Of a DNA stretch of 64,000 bases, positions 9,403 through 17,465 are shown in pieces (position 1 is the first letter of the stretch; the number at the start of each line of letters is the position of its first letter). This DNA is from Spirosoma sp. KCTC 42546. GTDB taxonomy: Bacteria; Bacteroidota; Bacteroidia; Cytophagales; Spirosomataceae. The DNA lies in assembly GCF_006965485.1 (NCBI RefSeq), contig NZ_CP041360.1:5002501-5066500 (forward strand), given 5' to 3'. The notes beneath the pieces were generated by a model. That model did not search any database, had not been told where the DNA came from, and saw only the letters and a list, made by a program, of their open reading frames with translations. The translations under genes and the position numbers were made by a program.

Positions 9403-10563
9403 TTAGCGATCAAAACTAGCCAATCGAAACGCCTGGATATCAAACATGGTCTGTTCCTGTAGGGCCAATTCCGCTAAAATTTGGCCAACGGCAGCTGAAT
9501 GCTTAAACCCATGACCCGAACAGGCAGAAGCCAGCAGTACATGGGGATTAGCCGGATGCTGGTCAATGATAAAATCGCCATTGGGCGTCATGGTATATAA
9601 ACAAACTGCCGACTTAACACAGCCAGGCCCAATTCCTACAAAATTAGGCGCAACAAACCGTTCGTACATCGCGTGTGTCTCGGCCTCACTCACTTCACGA
9701 TTCACCGACTGGGGCGAAGTAGGCTGAGCATATACTTCTGTTGCTAGTTTAAGCCCACCAGCCGGACCACCAACTGCCGGAAAACCATACACTTCCCGAT
9801 CGTTCAGAATAAAGACCGGCATCCGGTCGGGCGTATAGTGCTGGTAGTTATCCTGAATGTCGAACCAGTATAGAACCTGTCGGTACACCCGAAGCAAATC
9901 AGCAAAAGGTGTATCCCGGAGCGATTCGCTTATCCAGGAACCAGTCGTAAGAATTAACTTCCGGGTCTGATAAGTAGTGTGGTCAGTCCGAACGGTAAGC
10001 ACTCCGTCCTTCCATTCATAGGATACCATTCGCTCGTTGGTTCGGATGGATGCTCCATTGCGGATGGCCTGATCAAGTTGCACAGAAAGGCAGCGTTCAG
10101 GATTCAGAAAGCCAGCTTCCTCTTCATAATAGCCAATATCATCCGGGCCAGTCCTGATTTGAGGAAACTCCTGCCGAAGTATCGCGGTATCCAGAATACG
10201 ATGAGCGATGCCATAGGTTTTAGCCGCGTCAATTGTTGTTCGGAGCCAACCGGGTTTATGGCGGGTTTGCACATCCGACTGCTCTTTACCAATAAACAGG
10301 CCACCTGTAATGGTTAGTAGTTGCTCGCCCGTACGTTGTTCTAACTCTCGCCAGATTTGATAGGATCGCAACGCCAATGGCACAAAATATACACCTTCGC
10401 CAATGGCCTGTCGGGTAATTCGGGTTTCCCCATGCGTGGATCCCAACGTATGAGGTGGCCTAAACTGATCAATACCCAGCACGTAGGGTGTCTGTTTAGA
10501 AAGCTGGTAAATGGCAGCGCTGCCCATTGCCCCCAACCCAACTACAATCGCATCAAGAATCAT
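9403..10563 (-). CDS. solA: Monomeric sarcosine oxidase / N-methyl-L-tryptophan oxidase family flavoenzyme
   Basis: A 386-residue soluble FAD enzyme predicted to demethylate an N-methyl amino acid, producing formaldehyde and H2O2. The N-terminus has the dinucleotide-binding motif VVGLGAMGSA (7-16) and an acidic residue after the second strand (GIDQFRPP). THGETRITRQA matches the flavin-contacting segment of this family. Cys321 in SAVCLYTMTPNGDF is in the position of the cysteine that covalently holds FAD in MSOX and SolA. GHGFKHS near the C-terminus is also typical. Length equals the family norm. It is convergent with the hybrid regulator and has no obvious operon partner. Substrate (sarcosine, N-methyltryptophan or another methylated amine) cannot be decided from sequence alone. 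Confidence 0.85.
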   Translation of the reverse strand: MILDAIVVGLGAMGSAAIYQLSKQTPYVLGIDQFRPPHTLGSTHGETRITRQAIGEGVYFVPLALRSYQIWRELEQRTGEQLLTITGGLFIGKEQSDVQTRHKPGWLRTTIDAAKTYGIAHRILDTAILRQEFPQIRTGPDDIGYYEEEAGFLNPERCLSVQLDQAIRNGASIRTNERMVSYEWKDGVLTVRTDHTTYQTRKLILTTGSWISESLRDTPFADLLRVYRQVLYWFDIQDNYQHYTPDRMPVFILNDREVYGFPAVGGPAGGLKLATEVYAQPTSPQSVNREVSEAETHAMYERFVAPNFVGIGPGCVKSAVCLYTMTPNGDFIIDQHPANPHVLLASACSGHGFKHSAAVGQILAELALQEQTMFDIQAFRLASFDR

Positions 10564-10812
10564 AAAGCGTCACCGTCTGTATTTACTGACGAATAAACAC
10601 CGAATGGTTAATAACCCCAACTCGTCCTCGTTAAAAGAGGAGCTGTGGAACAAAATCAGATGAAAATAAGGAATAAAAGAAGTAGCTACTACGTTTACAC
10701 CAAACGTTAAATAAGCAAACTTTCAAGTACCGGTTTTCCTTAAACGTAAAACCTTACTTTCTATATCTAGTTATTCACCAAGATAAATTTACTTGTAATC
10801 ACTGTGTAATCA

Positions 10813-13251
10813 ATGACCGACGAGCAAAAGCCCTTCGATCAGGACATGGCCGCAGAACTTGAGCGGTTACAATTTACTTTACAGGCTGCCGGTATTGGCA
10901 CCTGGGATCTTAATTCGAGCACTCAACTCGTTCGCTGGAATGATCGTTGTCAGGAATTATTCAACTTCCCGGGTAAAGACACCCTTCCGTTCCAGCAGGT
11001 ACTGAGTCGAATCCATCCTGATGATCAGGATCGGGTAAACGCGGCCATACAACAGGCACTCACTGCACAGTCGGATGGACTCTATGACGTACTTTTCCGT
11101 ACCCTCGGAACCGACCACACGCCGTCACGTTGGTTGAATTGCAAGGGCAAAGCCTATATTGATCAAGCAGGAGTGCCTCAGCGACTTTCGGGTATTGCCC
11201 AGGATGTAACTCTTCAGATTCAGCAACAAGCGCATTTAGCCACGTCTGAGCAGTTCGATCAATTAGCGAATGAAGCCGCCGGCATTGGCACGTTTCATCT
11301 TCATCTGGCAACCGGCTACTTAACGTATAAAGCGTTACTGGCTAAAATCCTGACAGGGCAGGAAACCACCCGCTTTGATCATACAAAACTAACTAGTTTT
11401 ATACACCCCGATGATCGCTCTATTCGGCAGAAAGCCTTTGCTGATGGGTTACTGACAGGAAAAATTCGATATGAAGTTCGATTTATCTGGCAGGATGACT
11501 CCGTTCATTGGATCCGCATGCTTGGCACGTATATTTTTGATGAATCAGGTAATGCCCAGGATGTTATTGGCGTTGTTCAGGACATTACGGATCAGGTTCT
11601 TTCCCGGCAACGACTTGAAGACAGCGAAGCCCAAATGCGTAGCCTGATCGAAAGTGCCCCCTTCCCAATTGGGGTTTACGTGGGCCGTCAAATGCAGATC
11701 CAGTTTGCCAATCAGTCCATTAAATCGGTCTGGGGAAAGGGCGACGAGGTGGTTGGTAAGTTGTATTCCCAAATCTTACCGGAGTTGGCTAATCAAAACA
11801 TCTATGACCAACTAGATAGCGTATATTCTACAGGTACTCCTTTCCACGCGAAGAATCAACGGGTAGATATTACTATAGATGGGAAATTACAGCCTTACTA
11901 TTTCAACTACAGCTTTACACCGCTCTATAACGCGGCTGGCCAGGTATATGGTGTAATGAACACGGCCGCCGAGATAACAGACTTAATTTTGGCCAAGCAA
12001 CAGGTAGAAAAAACAGAAGCTGCGCTGCTTGGCGCTATTGAGCTGGCTGAACTGGCTACCTGGAGTCTGGACATTGAAACAGGCATATTTAGCTATTCAA
12101 AGCGATTTATGGATTGGCTCGGCTTCTCCGAATCGACTAAAAGTATGGATGAAGCCTACAATCCACTGCCCGATGACTATCGTCAGTCTGTTGCGGATGC
12201 CATAGCCGCTACTGTTGCGCCAGGCTCATCAGGTTATTACGAGAATGAGCACCCAATTATCAACCGGCTCACCGGGCAGATACGTATTATTCATGCCCAG
12301 GCCCAGGTATTTTATGATACGGATGGCAAACCTCTAACGCTCACAGGTACTGCGCAGGACATTACTACGCAACGTCAGTTACAACTCGCACTAGAGCAGC
12401 AGGTGCAGGAACGAACTGAAGAACTAGCCGCCACCAATGAAGAGCTTTCGGCAATTAATGAAGAACTGGCAGCTACTAATGAAGAATACGCGGCTACCAA
12501 CGAAGAGCTAGAGGAAGCCAATCAATTGTTTAGCCGGTCCAATGAGAATTTACAACGATTCGCTTACGTTGCCAGTCATGACTTACAGGAGCCGTTGCGA
12601 AAAGTACAACAATTTGGCGATCTGCTGAAAAGCCAGTATGCCAGCCAATTAGGGGATGGCATCGGTTACCTGGAACGGATGCAGGCGGCAGCCAGCCGAA
12701 TGTCGAACCTGATTAAGGACTTACTGAGTTTTTCCAGAATCTCCACCCGGCAGGAAGTTTCTTCATTAGTATCCCTGAATGGGGTGCTCAGCACCGTTTT
12801 GAGTGATCTAGACCTTCGTATACAGGAAACAGGTGCGCTTGTGACCGTTGATTCACTACCAAGAATTCACGGCGACAAATCTCAGCTCGAGCAATTATTT
12901 CAGAATCTGCTCAGTAATGCATTGAAGTTTCGCCGAACGGATAGACCCCCTTTAGTTCATGTCCGGGCCCAGCTTATAGCCACAAACGAACTTCCACTTT
13001 CTATAAAGCCAACCAGGATCACATCAAATTACCATCGTATTGATGTATCTGACAACGGAATTGGTTTTGATGAAAAATATGTAGATCGTATTTTTCAGGT
13101 CTTCCAGCGACTACATAACAAAAGTGAATTTGCGGGAACAGGTATTGGACTGGCCATTTGCGAGAAAGTAGTTGCTAACCATGGTGGTGCCATTACGGCA
13201 CATAGTAAACTGGGGCAAGGTGCCACCTTTAGTTTGTATTTTCCGATATAA
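10813..13251 (+). CDS. Multi-PAS cytoplasmic sensor histidine kinase
   Basis: An 812-residue soluble kinase with about four PAS/PAC domains (roughly 15-135, 145-265, 275-395, 405-530), each ending in the usual A/V-QDIT type linker. A long coiled coil follows, built of near-repeats (ELAATNEELSAINEELAATNEE, about 540-575). A HisKA domain has His589 (FAYVASHDLQEPLRK) and the ATPase domain shows LLSNALKFR, DNGIGFD and GTGIGLAIC. The SHDLQEPLR form of the H box is the bacteriophytochrome-like subtype commonly partnered with small Rcp1-type response regulators. One lies 133 bases downstream. No heme or chromophore residue could be assigned to the PAS domains. Confidence 0.92.
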   Translation: MTDEQKPFDQDMAAELERLQFTLQAAGIGTWDLNSSTQLVRWNDRCQELFNFPGKDTLPFQQVLSRIHPDDQDRVNAAIQQALTAQSDGLYDVLFRTLGTDHTPSRWLNCKGKAYIDQAGVPQRLSGIAQDVTLQIQQQAHLATSEQFDQLANEAAGIGTFHLHLATGYLTYKALLAKILTGQETTRFDHTKLTSFIHPDDRSIRQKAFADGLLTGKIRYEVRFIWQDDSVHWIRMLGTYIFDESGNAQDVIGVVQDITDQVLSRQRLEDSEAQMRSLIESAPFPIGVYVGRQMQIQFANQSIKSVWGKGDEVVGKLYSQILPELANQNIYDQLDSVYSTGTPFHAKNQRVDITIDGKLQPYYFNYSFTPLYNAAGQVYGVMNTAAEITDLILAKQQVEKTEAALLGAIELAELATWSLDIETGIFSYSKRFMDWLGFSESTKSMDEAYNPLPDDYRQSVADAIAATVAPGSSGYYENEHPIINRLTGQIRIIHAQAQVFYDTDGKPLTLTGTAQDITTQRQLQLALEQQVQERTEELAATNEELSAINEELAATNEEYAATNEELEEANQLFSRSNENLQRFAYVASHDLQEPLRKVQQFGDLLKSQYASQLGDGIGYLERMQAAASRMSNLIKDLLSFSRISTRQEVSSLVSLNGVLSTVLSDLDLRIQETGALVTVDSLPRIHGDKSQLEQLFQNLLSNALKFRRTDRPPLVHVRAQLIATNELPLSIKPTRITSNYHRIDVSDNGIGFDEKYVDRIFQVFQRLHNKSEFAGTGIGLAICEKVVANHGGAITAHSKLGQGATFSLYFPI

Positions 13252-13384
13252 ATCCACGGGTAATCGTAAGTTGCACATGTGGACTTTACTGCCTCTTTCA
13301 GCCTAACTACAGCGTAAACATGTAGCTCTCAGAACAGTAAAGCCTAAAAATAGTAGTTGAACTTAATTTTGTTTGATTGTTTAT

Positions 13385-13822
13385 ATGCCCAATCAGTTTC
13401 CAATTTTATTGGTCGATGATGACCCCAATGTAGCCGAGATATTAACTAAGGCTGCCCAATCCAGCTTTGCTGAAGCTTCTTTTATTCATGTAAGTAGTTT
13501 CGAAGAAGCGAAACGGTACATTGAAGAATTGGAAGGCAAAGGGCCCAAAATTGTATTACTCGATATTGACTTACAGGACAAGGTTGACGGATTAGACTTT
13601 TTGACGCTATTACGCGCCCATCCAAAAGGGCGCATCTTACCGGTAGTAGTACTCTCAGCCAGTAAAACGGCTCAGTTAGTAGAACGGGCTTACTCCTATG
13701 GAGCGTCTTCATTTACAGTAAAGCCATTTAGTTACTCAGATTGGAAAACGTATTTGAGTAACTTAAAAACGTACTGGTTCGAGACGGTTACGCTGCTGGA
13801 TGTCAGGCATTCCAATGACTAA
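13385..13822 (+). CDS. Stand-alone response regulator (receiver only)
   Basis: A 145-residue single-domain receiver starting at ATG 13385 (MPNQFPILLVDDDPN); an in-frame TTG 12 bases earlier is less likely. The acidic pocket is VDDD, the phospho-acceptor is Asp60 in IVLLDIDLQD, and the conserved lysine is in SSFTVKPF. It follows a PAS kinase of the SHDLQEPLR subtype by 133 bases, so it is probably its phosphorylation partner (inference from order). With no output domain it would act by protein contact or as a phosphate shuttle. Confidence 0.85.
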   Translation: MPNQFPILLVDDDPNVAEILTKAAQSSFAEASFIHVSSFEEAKRYIEELEGKGPKIVLLDIDLQDKVDGLDFLTLLRAHPKGRILPVVVLSASKTAQLVERAYSYGASSFTVKPFSYSDWKTYLSNLKTYWFETVTLLDVRHSND

Positions 13823-13884
13823 TAGGCTGCCTGATCAAAATAGGCTCAAAATCGGAGGACGAATAGCTACTTTCAGAACCAGGC

Positions 13885-14094
13885 TTAATCATCGTAGCTG
13901 GTTTCAGATTCCAGGCCAAATCCAATTTTTTGCAGGCTCTTAATGGCATCCTGGATAAACCCTGTAGCCTCCGTGATCTGACGGGCATCTGGATGACTCC
14001 CATCTACATGGCCCACTAAGCTGTTTGTCTTCAGGCGAAGCACTTCCAGCTCAGCAATTAGTTCGCTAAGTACAGACTTCATTTCCGGGTTCAT
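13885..14094 (-). CDS. Small hypothetical helical protein, 69 residues
   Basis: Starts at ATG 14094 (MNPEMKSVLSELIAELEVLRLKTNSLVG...) and ends ...GLESETSYDD. It is predicted to be two amphipathic helices with an acidic tail, no membrane segment. It converges on the response regulator gene with 62 bases between stops. Composition is protein-like. Function unknown. Confidence 0.45.
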   Translation of the reverse strand: MNPEMKSVLSELIAELEVLRLKTNSLVGHVDGSHPDARQITEATGFIQDAIKSLQKIGFGLESETSYDD

Positions 14095-14367
14095 AATTTC
14101 CTGTGCTTTTACATTATTTCCCCAAAGATAACTTGGCCAAAGGACTCATAGAAAAAGGATTTTCAGGAATCTTCCAATGCAAAAGAGCAACAGGAGTATG
14201 CCCAGAAAGCAATGGGTATAGCCCCAAACTTCACTATCCCGTTCAGCTTCACTTTCATAAACCCTTCCACTTGCTTTATAACTAAACAAGGGGTATGGCC
14301 GCTCACTTGATACTACTAGTTTGCCCCATAAAGGCATTATATCCGGATTATCTAAAAGGATAGTAGC

Positions 14368-14397
14368 TTGAACTTTCTATATGATAGAATAGTTAAC
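14368..14397 (+). promoter_or_regulatory. Probable promoter of the TetR gene
   Basis: TTG at 14368-14370 and TAGTTAAC at 14390-14397 are separated by 19 bases, matching the Bacteroidota -33 TTG and -7 TAnnTTTG spacing, although the -7 box is weak. It runs directly into the palindromic operator. Confidence 0.35.
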
Positions 14398-14417
14398 ACT
14401 GTTATAGATACTAACAG
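14393..14417 (-). promoter_or_regulatory. TetR-family operator in front of its own gene
   Basis: Contains the palindrome TAACA-C-TGTTA (14394-14404) followed by ATACTAACAG, ending 10 bases before the start codon. Read on the minus strand, it matches the site upstream of yceI at about 20 of 24 positions (shared TGTTAGTAT, TATA, CA and TTAA blocks). Position and palindrome suggest autorepression. Confidence 0.6.
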
Positions 14418-14426
14418 CACCCCAAA

Positions 14427-15029
14427 ATGGGAATTCTAGAGCGTAGGCAACGCCAAAAAGTAGAAGTAAAAACCAGCATTTTACAGGCAGCCTGGCAGCT
14501 GGTTCTGGAAGAAGGCTGGCAGGCACTCTCTATCCGTAAAATTGCCGACGCCATTGAGTATAGTGTCCCGGTGATCTACAGTCATTTTGAGAACAAGGAC
14601 GCTATTCTACAGGAATTCACCCGAGAAGGATTCAGCCTACTAACCGAGGAGGTTACACGGCAACGAGACAGCCAGCCAGAAACCAGTCTGCAACTGGAAG
14701 CAATTGCAAAAGGATACTGGAGCTTTGCTTTTGCGAATAAAGAGTATTACCAACTCATGTTTGGGTTGGGCATTCCTCAGTGTGAGCAGGTCAATCAGGT
14801 TGCTGAAATGAAGCAATTCTCGGATGTGCTGGTTGGGGTGATTCAGGAAGCCATTAGTCAAAGCAAACAGCCGCAGGTCAATGCCTTTCTGAAGTTCCAC
14901 ACGTATTGGTCTATTTTGCACGGATTGGTATCAATTCAGATGATTGACCGAAATGCATCCACGAATCCATGGAGTCAACTTGTGCTTCAGGACGCAATCA
15001 GTGGGTTTATCAAAGCACTAAACGGCTAA
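14427..15029 (+). CDS. TetR/AcrR-family transcriptional regulator
   Basis: A 200-residue regulator. The N-terminal helix-turn-helix is ILQAAWQLVLEEGWQALSIRKIADAIEYSVPVIYSHFENKDAIL (about 17-62). The C-terminal ligand domain is of the WHG/TetR_C type, with GYWSFAFANKEYYQLMFGLGIP around residues 90-115. It probably represses its own gene and the downstream yceI-frnE operon, because a shared palindromic operator lies before both (seen in the sequence). The ligand is unknown; control of a YceI/DsbA-like pair suggests an oxidative or electrophile signal (inference). Confidence 0.88.
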   Translation: MGILERRQRQKVEVKTSILQAAWQLVLEEGWQALSIRKIADAIEYSVPVIYSHFENKDAILQEFTREGFSLLTEEVTRQRDSQPETSLQLEAIAKGYWSFAFANKEYYQLMFGLGIPQCEQVNQVAEMKQFSDVLVGVIQEAISQSKQPQVNAFLKFHTYWSILHGLVSIQMIDRNASTNPWSQLVLQDAISGFIKALNG

Positions 15030-15045
15030 TTTTTTTATCCTTACC

Positions 15046-15077
15046 CTAACAGTGTTAGTATTTATACCACTATTAAA
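15046..15077 (+). promoter_or_regulatory. TetR-family operator upstream of yceI
   Basis: Perfect palindrome CTAACA-G-TGTTAG at 15046-15058, followed by TATTTATACCACTATTAA. The 25-base stretch from 15053 repeats the minus-strand reading of the operator before the TetR gene. It lies 93 bases ahead of the yceI start. Confidence 0.6.
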
Positions 15078-15170
15078 AAAACTGCTAAACGAGTAATTTC
15101 TTTAGTACAAAAACCGAGAAAACAATCAGACAATCAATCAGTTACAAACCTAAATTAATCAATTACAAGT

Positions 15171-15704
15171 ATGGCAACTACAAACTGGGTCGTAGACCCA
15201 ATGCACTCCGAAGTACAGTTCAAGGTAAAACACCTCGTTATATCCACTGTAACCGGCACATTCCGGAATTTTGAAGGGGGCGCTACCACAGCCCACGACG
15301 ATTTCGACGATGCCGAAGTTCATTTTTCCCTGGACGTAGCCAGTGTGGATACCAATCAGGAAATGCGGGATAATCACCTGAAGTCAGCTGATTTTTTTGA
15401 TGCGGATACCTATCCTAAAATTGCCTTCAAATCGACCTCCTTCAAGAAAGTGGACGATGATGAATACGCACTAACAGGCGAATTAACTATGAAAGGAGTT
15501 ACCAAACCCGTAACCCTGAAGGCAGAATATGGTGGAGCAGCCAACGATATGCACGGCAACAAAAAGCTGGGATTTGAGGTTACCGGTAAGATTAACCGGA
15601 AAGAATTCGGCCTGACCCATAATGCGCTCACCGAAACCGGTGGATTGGCTCTCGGCGAAGACATCAAATTGATTGCGAATATTCAGCTGGCTCAGGCTGC
15701 TTAA
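15171..15704 (+). CDS. YceI-family lipocalin-like protein
   Basis: 177 residues, beginning MATTNWVVDPMHSEVQFKVKHLVISTVTGTF, the classic YceI start (D-x-x-HS-x-V-x-F-x-V-x-H). The internal LTGELTMKGVTKPVTL is also diagnostic. YceI proteins form an extended beta barrel binding isoprenoid-like lipids. Unlike E. coli YceI, this one has no signal peptide, so it should be cytoplasmic. It is the first gene of an operon with the DsbA-like gene 12 bases downstream, and carries the TetR operator in its leader. Confidence 0.9.
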   Translation: MATTNWVVDPMHSEVQFKVKHLVISTVTGTFRNFEGGATTAHDDFDDAEVHFSLDVASVDTNQEMRDNHLKSADFFDADTYPKIAFKSTSFKKVDDDEYALTGELTMKGVTKPVTLKAEYGGAANDMHGNKKLGFEVTGKINRKEFGLTHNALTETGGLALGEDIKLIANIQLAQAA

Positions 15705-15716
15705 CCTAAACGAACA

Positions 15717-16421
15717 ATGGACGTAGAAATCTGGAGTGACGTGATGTGCCCCTTTTGCTACATTGGCAAACGGAAGTTTGAGAACGCACTTAATCAGTTT
15801 CCCCATAAAGACCAGGTAAATGTTGTTTGGAAAAGCTTCCAGCTTAACCCGGATATGAAAACAGAACCGGGCAAAAACATTAACCAGTACCTGGCAGATA
15901 TAAAGGGCTGGAGCCTGGATGAAGCTAAACGCATGAACGACCGGGTTACAGCCATGGCCAGCGAAGTTGGCTTATCGTACGACTTTAACAAAGCCGTTGT
16001 GGCAAACTCATGGGATGCGCACCGACTCATCCAACTGGCCAAACAGCACGGCCTGGGCGATGCCGCCGAAGAACGCCTATTCCGGGCGTATTTTACCGAA
16101 GGGCGCAATACATCAGACCACGCAACCCTGCTTGAACTGGGCACTGAAATTGGCCTGGATGCCACTGACGTTGAGCAATTGCTCAATAGTAATCAGTTTG
16201 CAGAAGCGGTAAGTCGGGATATTTACGAAGCCCAGCAAGTAGGTGCTCGGGGTGTTCCCTTCTTTGTGCTGGATCGCCGGTACGCCGTTTCAGGCGCTCA
16301 GCAACCCGAAACGTTCTTAGGTGCCCTCAATAAAGCCTGGTCAGACTGGGAGAAAACCAATCCTGTAGTTGCCTCAGAAGCAGCCGACGGCCCAACCTGT
16401 ACACCAGGTGAAGCCTGTTAA
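15717..16421 (+). CDS. frnE: DsbA-family oxidoreductase of the FrnE type
   Basis: A 234-residue thioredoxin-fold protein with active site C11-P-F-C14 in DVMCPFCYIGKR and the cis-proline loop GARGVPFFVLDRRYAVSGAQ near residue 180. No signal peptide, which fits cytoplasmic FrnE-like dithiol oxidoreductases rather than periplasmic DsbA. The last residues PTCTPGEAC add two cysteines that could be redox-active or bind metal. It is co-transcribed with yceI (12-base gap), so it should belong to the same TetR regulon. Confidence 0.88.
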   Translation: MDVEIWSDVMCPFCYIGKRKFENALNQFPHKDQVNVVWKSFQLNPDMKTEPGKNINQYLADIKGWSLDEAKRMNDRVTAMASEVGLSYDFNKAVVANSWDAHRLIQLAKQHGLGDAAEERLFRAYFTEGRNTSDHATLLELGTEIGLDATDVEQLLNSNQFAEAVSRDIYEAQQVGARGVPFFVLDRRYAVSGAQQPETFLGALNKAWSDWEKTNPVVASEAADGPTCTPGEAC

Positions 16422-16440
16422 CCCTCTGCTAGTCAATTAA

Positions 16441-16510
16441 TAATGAACAATGGATAATGAATAACGATCTACATTACATTGATTCGTTATTCATTATCCA
16501 TTGTTCATTA
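16441..16510. repeat. Perfect 27-bp inverted repeat at a convergent junction
   Basis: Arms 16441-16467 (TAATGAACAATGGATAATGA...) and 16484-16510 are exact reverse complements around a 16-base loop. The right arm contains the TAA stop of the following minus-strand gene. It is likely a bidirectional terminator and belongs to the AATGAA-rich class also seen at 61569 and 63211. Confidence 0.85.
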
Positions 16511-17185
16511 AAAAGTATACAATAGCTGCGTGCTCAGCCCCACAGAATACGCATGATAATACACATACGTTGGGTGTGCTTGCACATTATAACTAAAGCC
16601 TGGTTGAACAAGTAACGAGTAATGTTCATTCAGTCGATAAATGACGCCTACGCCCACCCCTGGCGTAATGGTTACGGGCTCACCAAATTTCACCGCCACC
16701 TCCTGACCGTTCCCCAAGTCAACATAGCTCTTTGCACGAAACCCCAGTGATGCCCCTACCGAAAAATAGGGAGAGAGCCGTTTGGTCGATGATTGATAAT
16801 TAATCTGAACGGGTATACTATACGCAAATTCATTCCGATGTGTATTAGTGTAATTAACCGAAATCCTAGTCCCATTCTGAGAAAAATAACCTTTTGCCGA
16901 CAGACTCTGGCCTGCTGCAATCCCTGCATTTACCGACCATTTTGGCGAAAACGCATAGCGAACTAAGAGTCCAAAGCCATATCCCTTACCGTTCGAAGAG
17001 GCAACTAGTTCTGTTGGTGATAGCTGCGTAATTGGATCAGGTATTGGAACAATGCTTTTATAATCGCTATGACTCTGACTATACCCTAAACTTACTGCAA
17101 GGGAGAATTTACGTTGGCCAAAAGCAGGGCTTAGTATGCATAGTATACTTAGCCAGACGAAAATAAAGAGAGAGGTGATTTTCAT
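16508..17185 (-). CDS. Secreted outer-membrane beta-barrel protein
   Basis: 225 residues with a signal peptide (MKITSLFIFVWLSILCILSPAFGQ). Alternating hydrophobic strands follow, many beginning or ending in aromatic residues, and the protein ends in the aromatic residue Phe (LLYTF), as expected for BAM-inserted barrels. Motifs such as YSQSHSDYKS and FSVGASLGF resemble PorT/OmpX-like eight-stranded barrels. Its specific role is unknown. Its stop codon is inside the arm of the preceding inverted repeat. Confidence 0.75.
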   Translation of the reverse strand: MKITSLFIFVWLSILCILSPAFGQRKFSLAVSLGYSQSHSDYKSIVPIPDPITQLSPTELVASSNGKGYGFGLLVRYAFSPKWSVNAGIAAGQSLSAKGYFSQNGTRISVNYTNTHRNEFAYSIPVQINYQSSTKRLSPYFSVGASLGFRAKSYVDLGNGQEVAVKFGEPVTITPGVGVGVIYRLNEHYSLLVQPGFSYNVQAHPTYVYYHAYSVGLSTQLLYTF

Positions 17186-17465
17186 AGGGTTGAGGGTTTC
17201 GATTCATACGTTTACGGTGCCCAAATTAACACAAAACCCTGTAGTTTATGTTGCCAACTCCAATTTTTAATCGCCTTCTAATTACGAGCTAAATCTACGT
17301 ATTAGCTAGTGACTTTCAGGCAATTAACAACGACCTGATGTTTCTACCCAGGCGGTAAAAAGAGTTAATCTTTATCGGGATTACCCAAATTCAGAAATCA
17401 TCCCCCGTCATTTGGCAAAGTTGCTTTAGTGTCAACTTCTCTATGTATTCTAGCTCTACTCAAAC

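Larger units (their letters stand above)
14095..14426. other. Intergenic region upstream of the TetR gene
   Basis: No credible gene is seen; the two short overlapping frames here lack protein-like composition. The last 60 bases contain the promoter and operator of the TetR gene. Confidence 0.5.

Noticed and set aside
14103..14337. Two short overlapping ORFs upstream of the TetR gene
   Set aside because: Neither has protein-like composition, and the region is better explained as a regulatory spacer.
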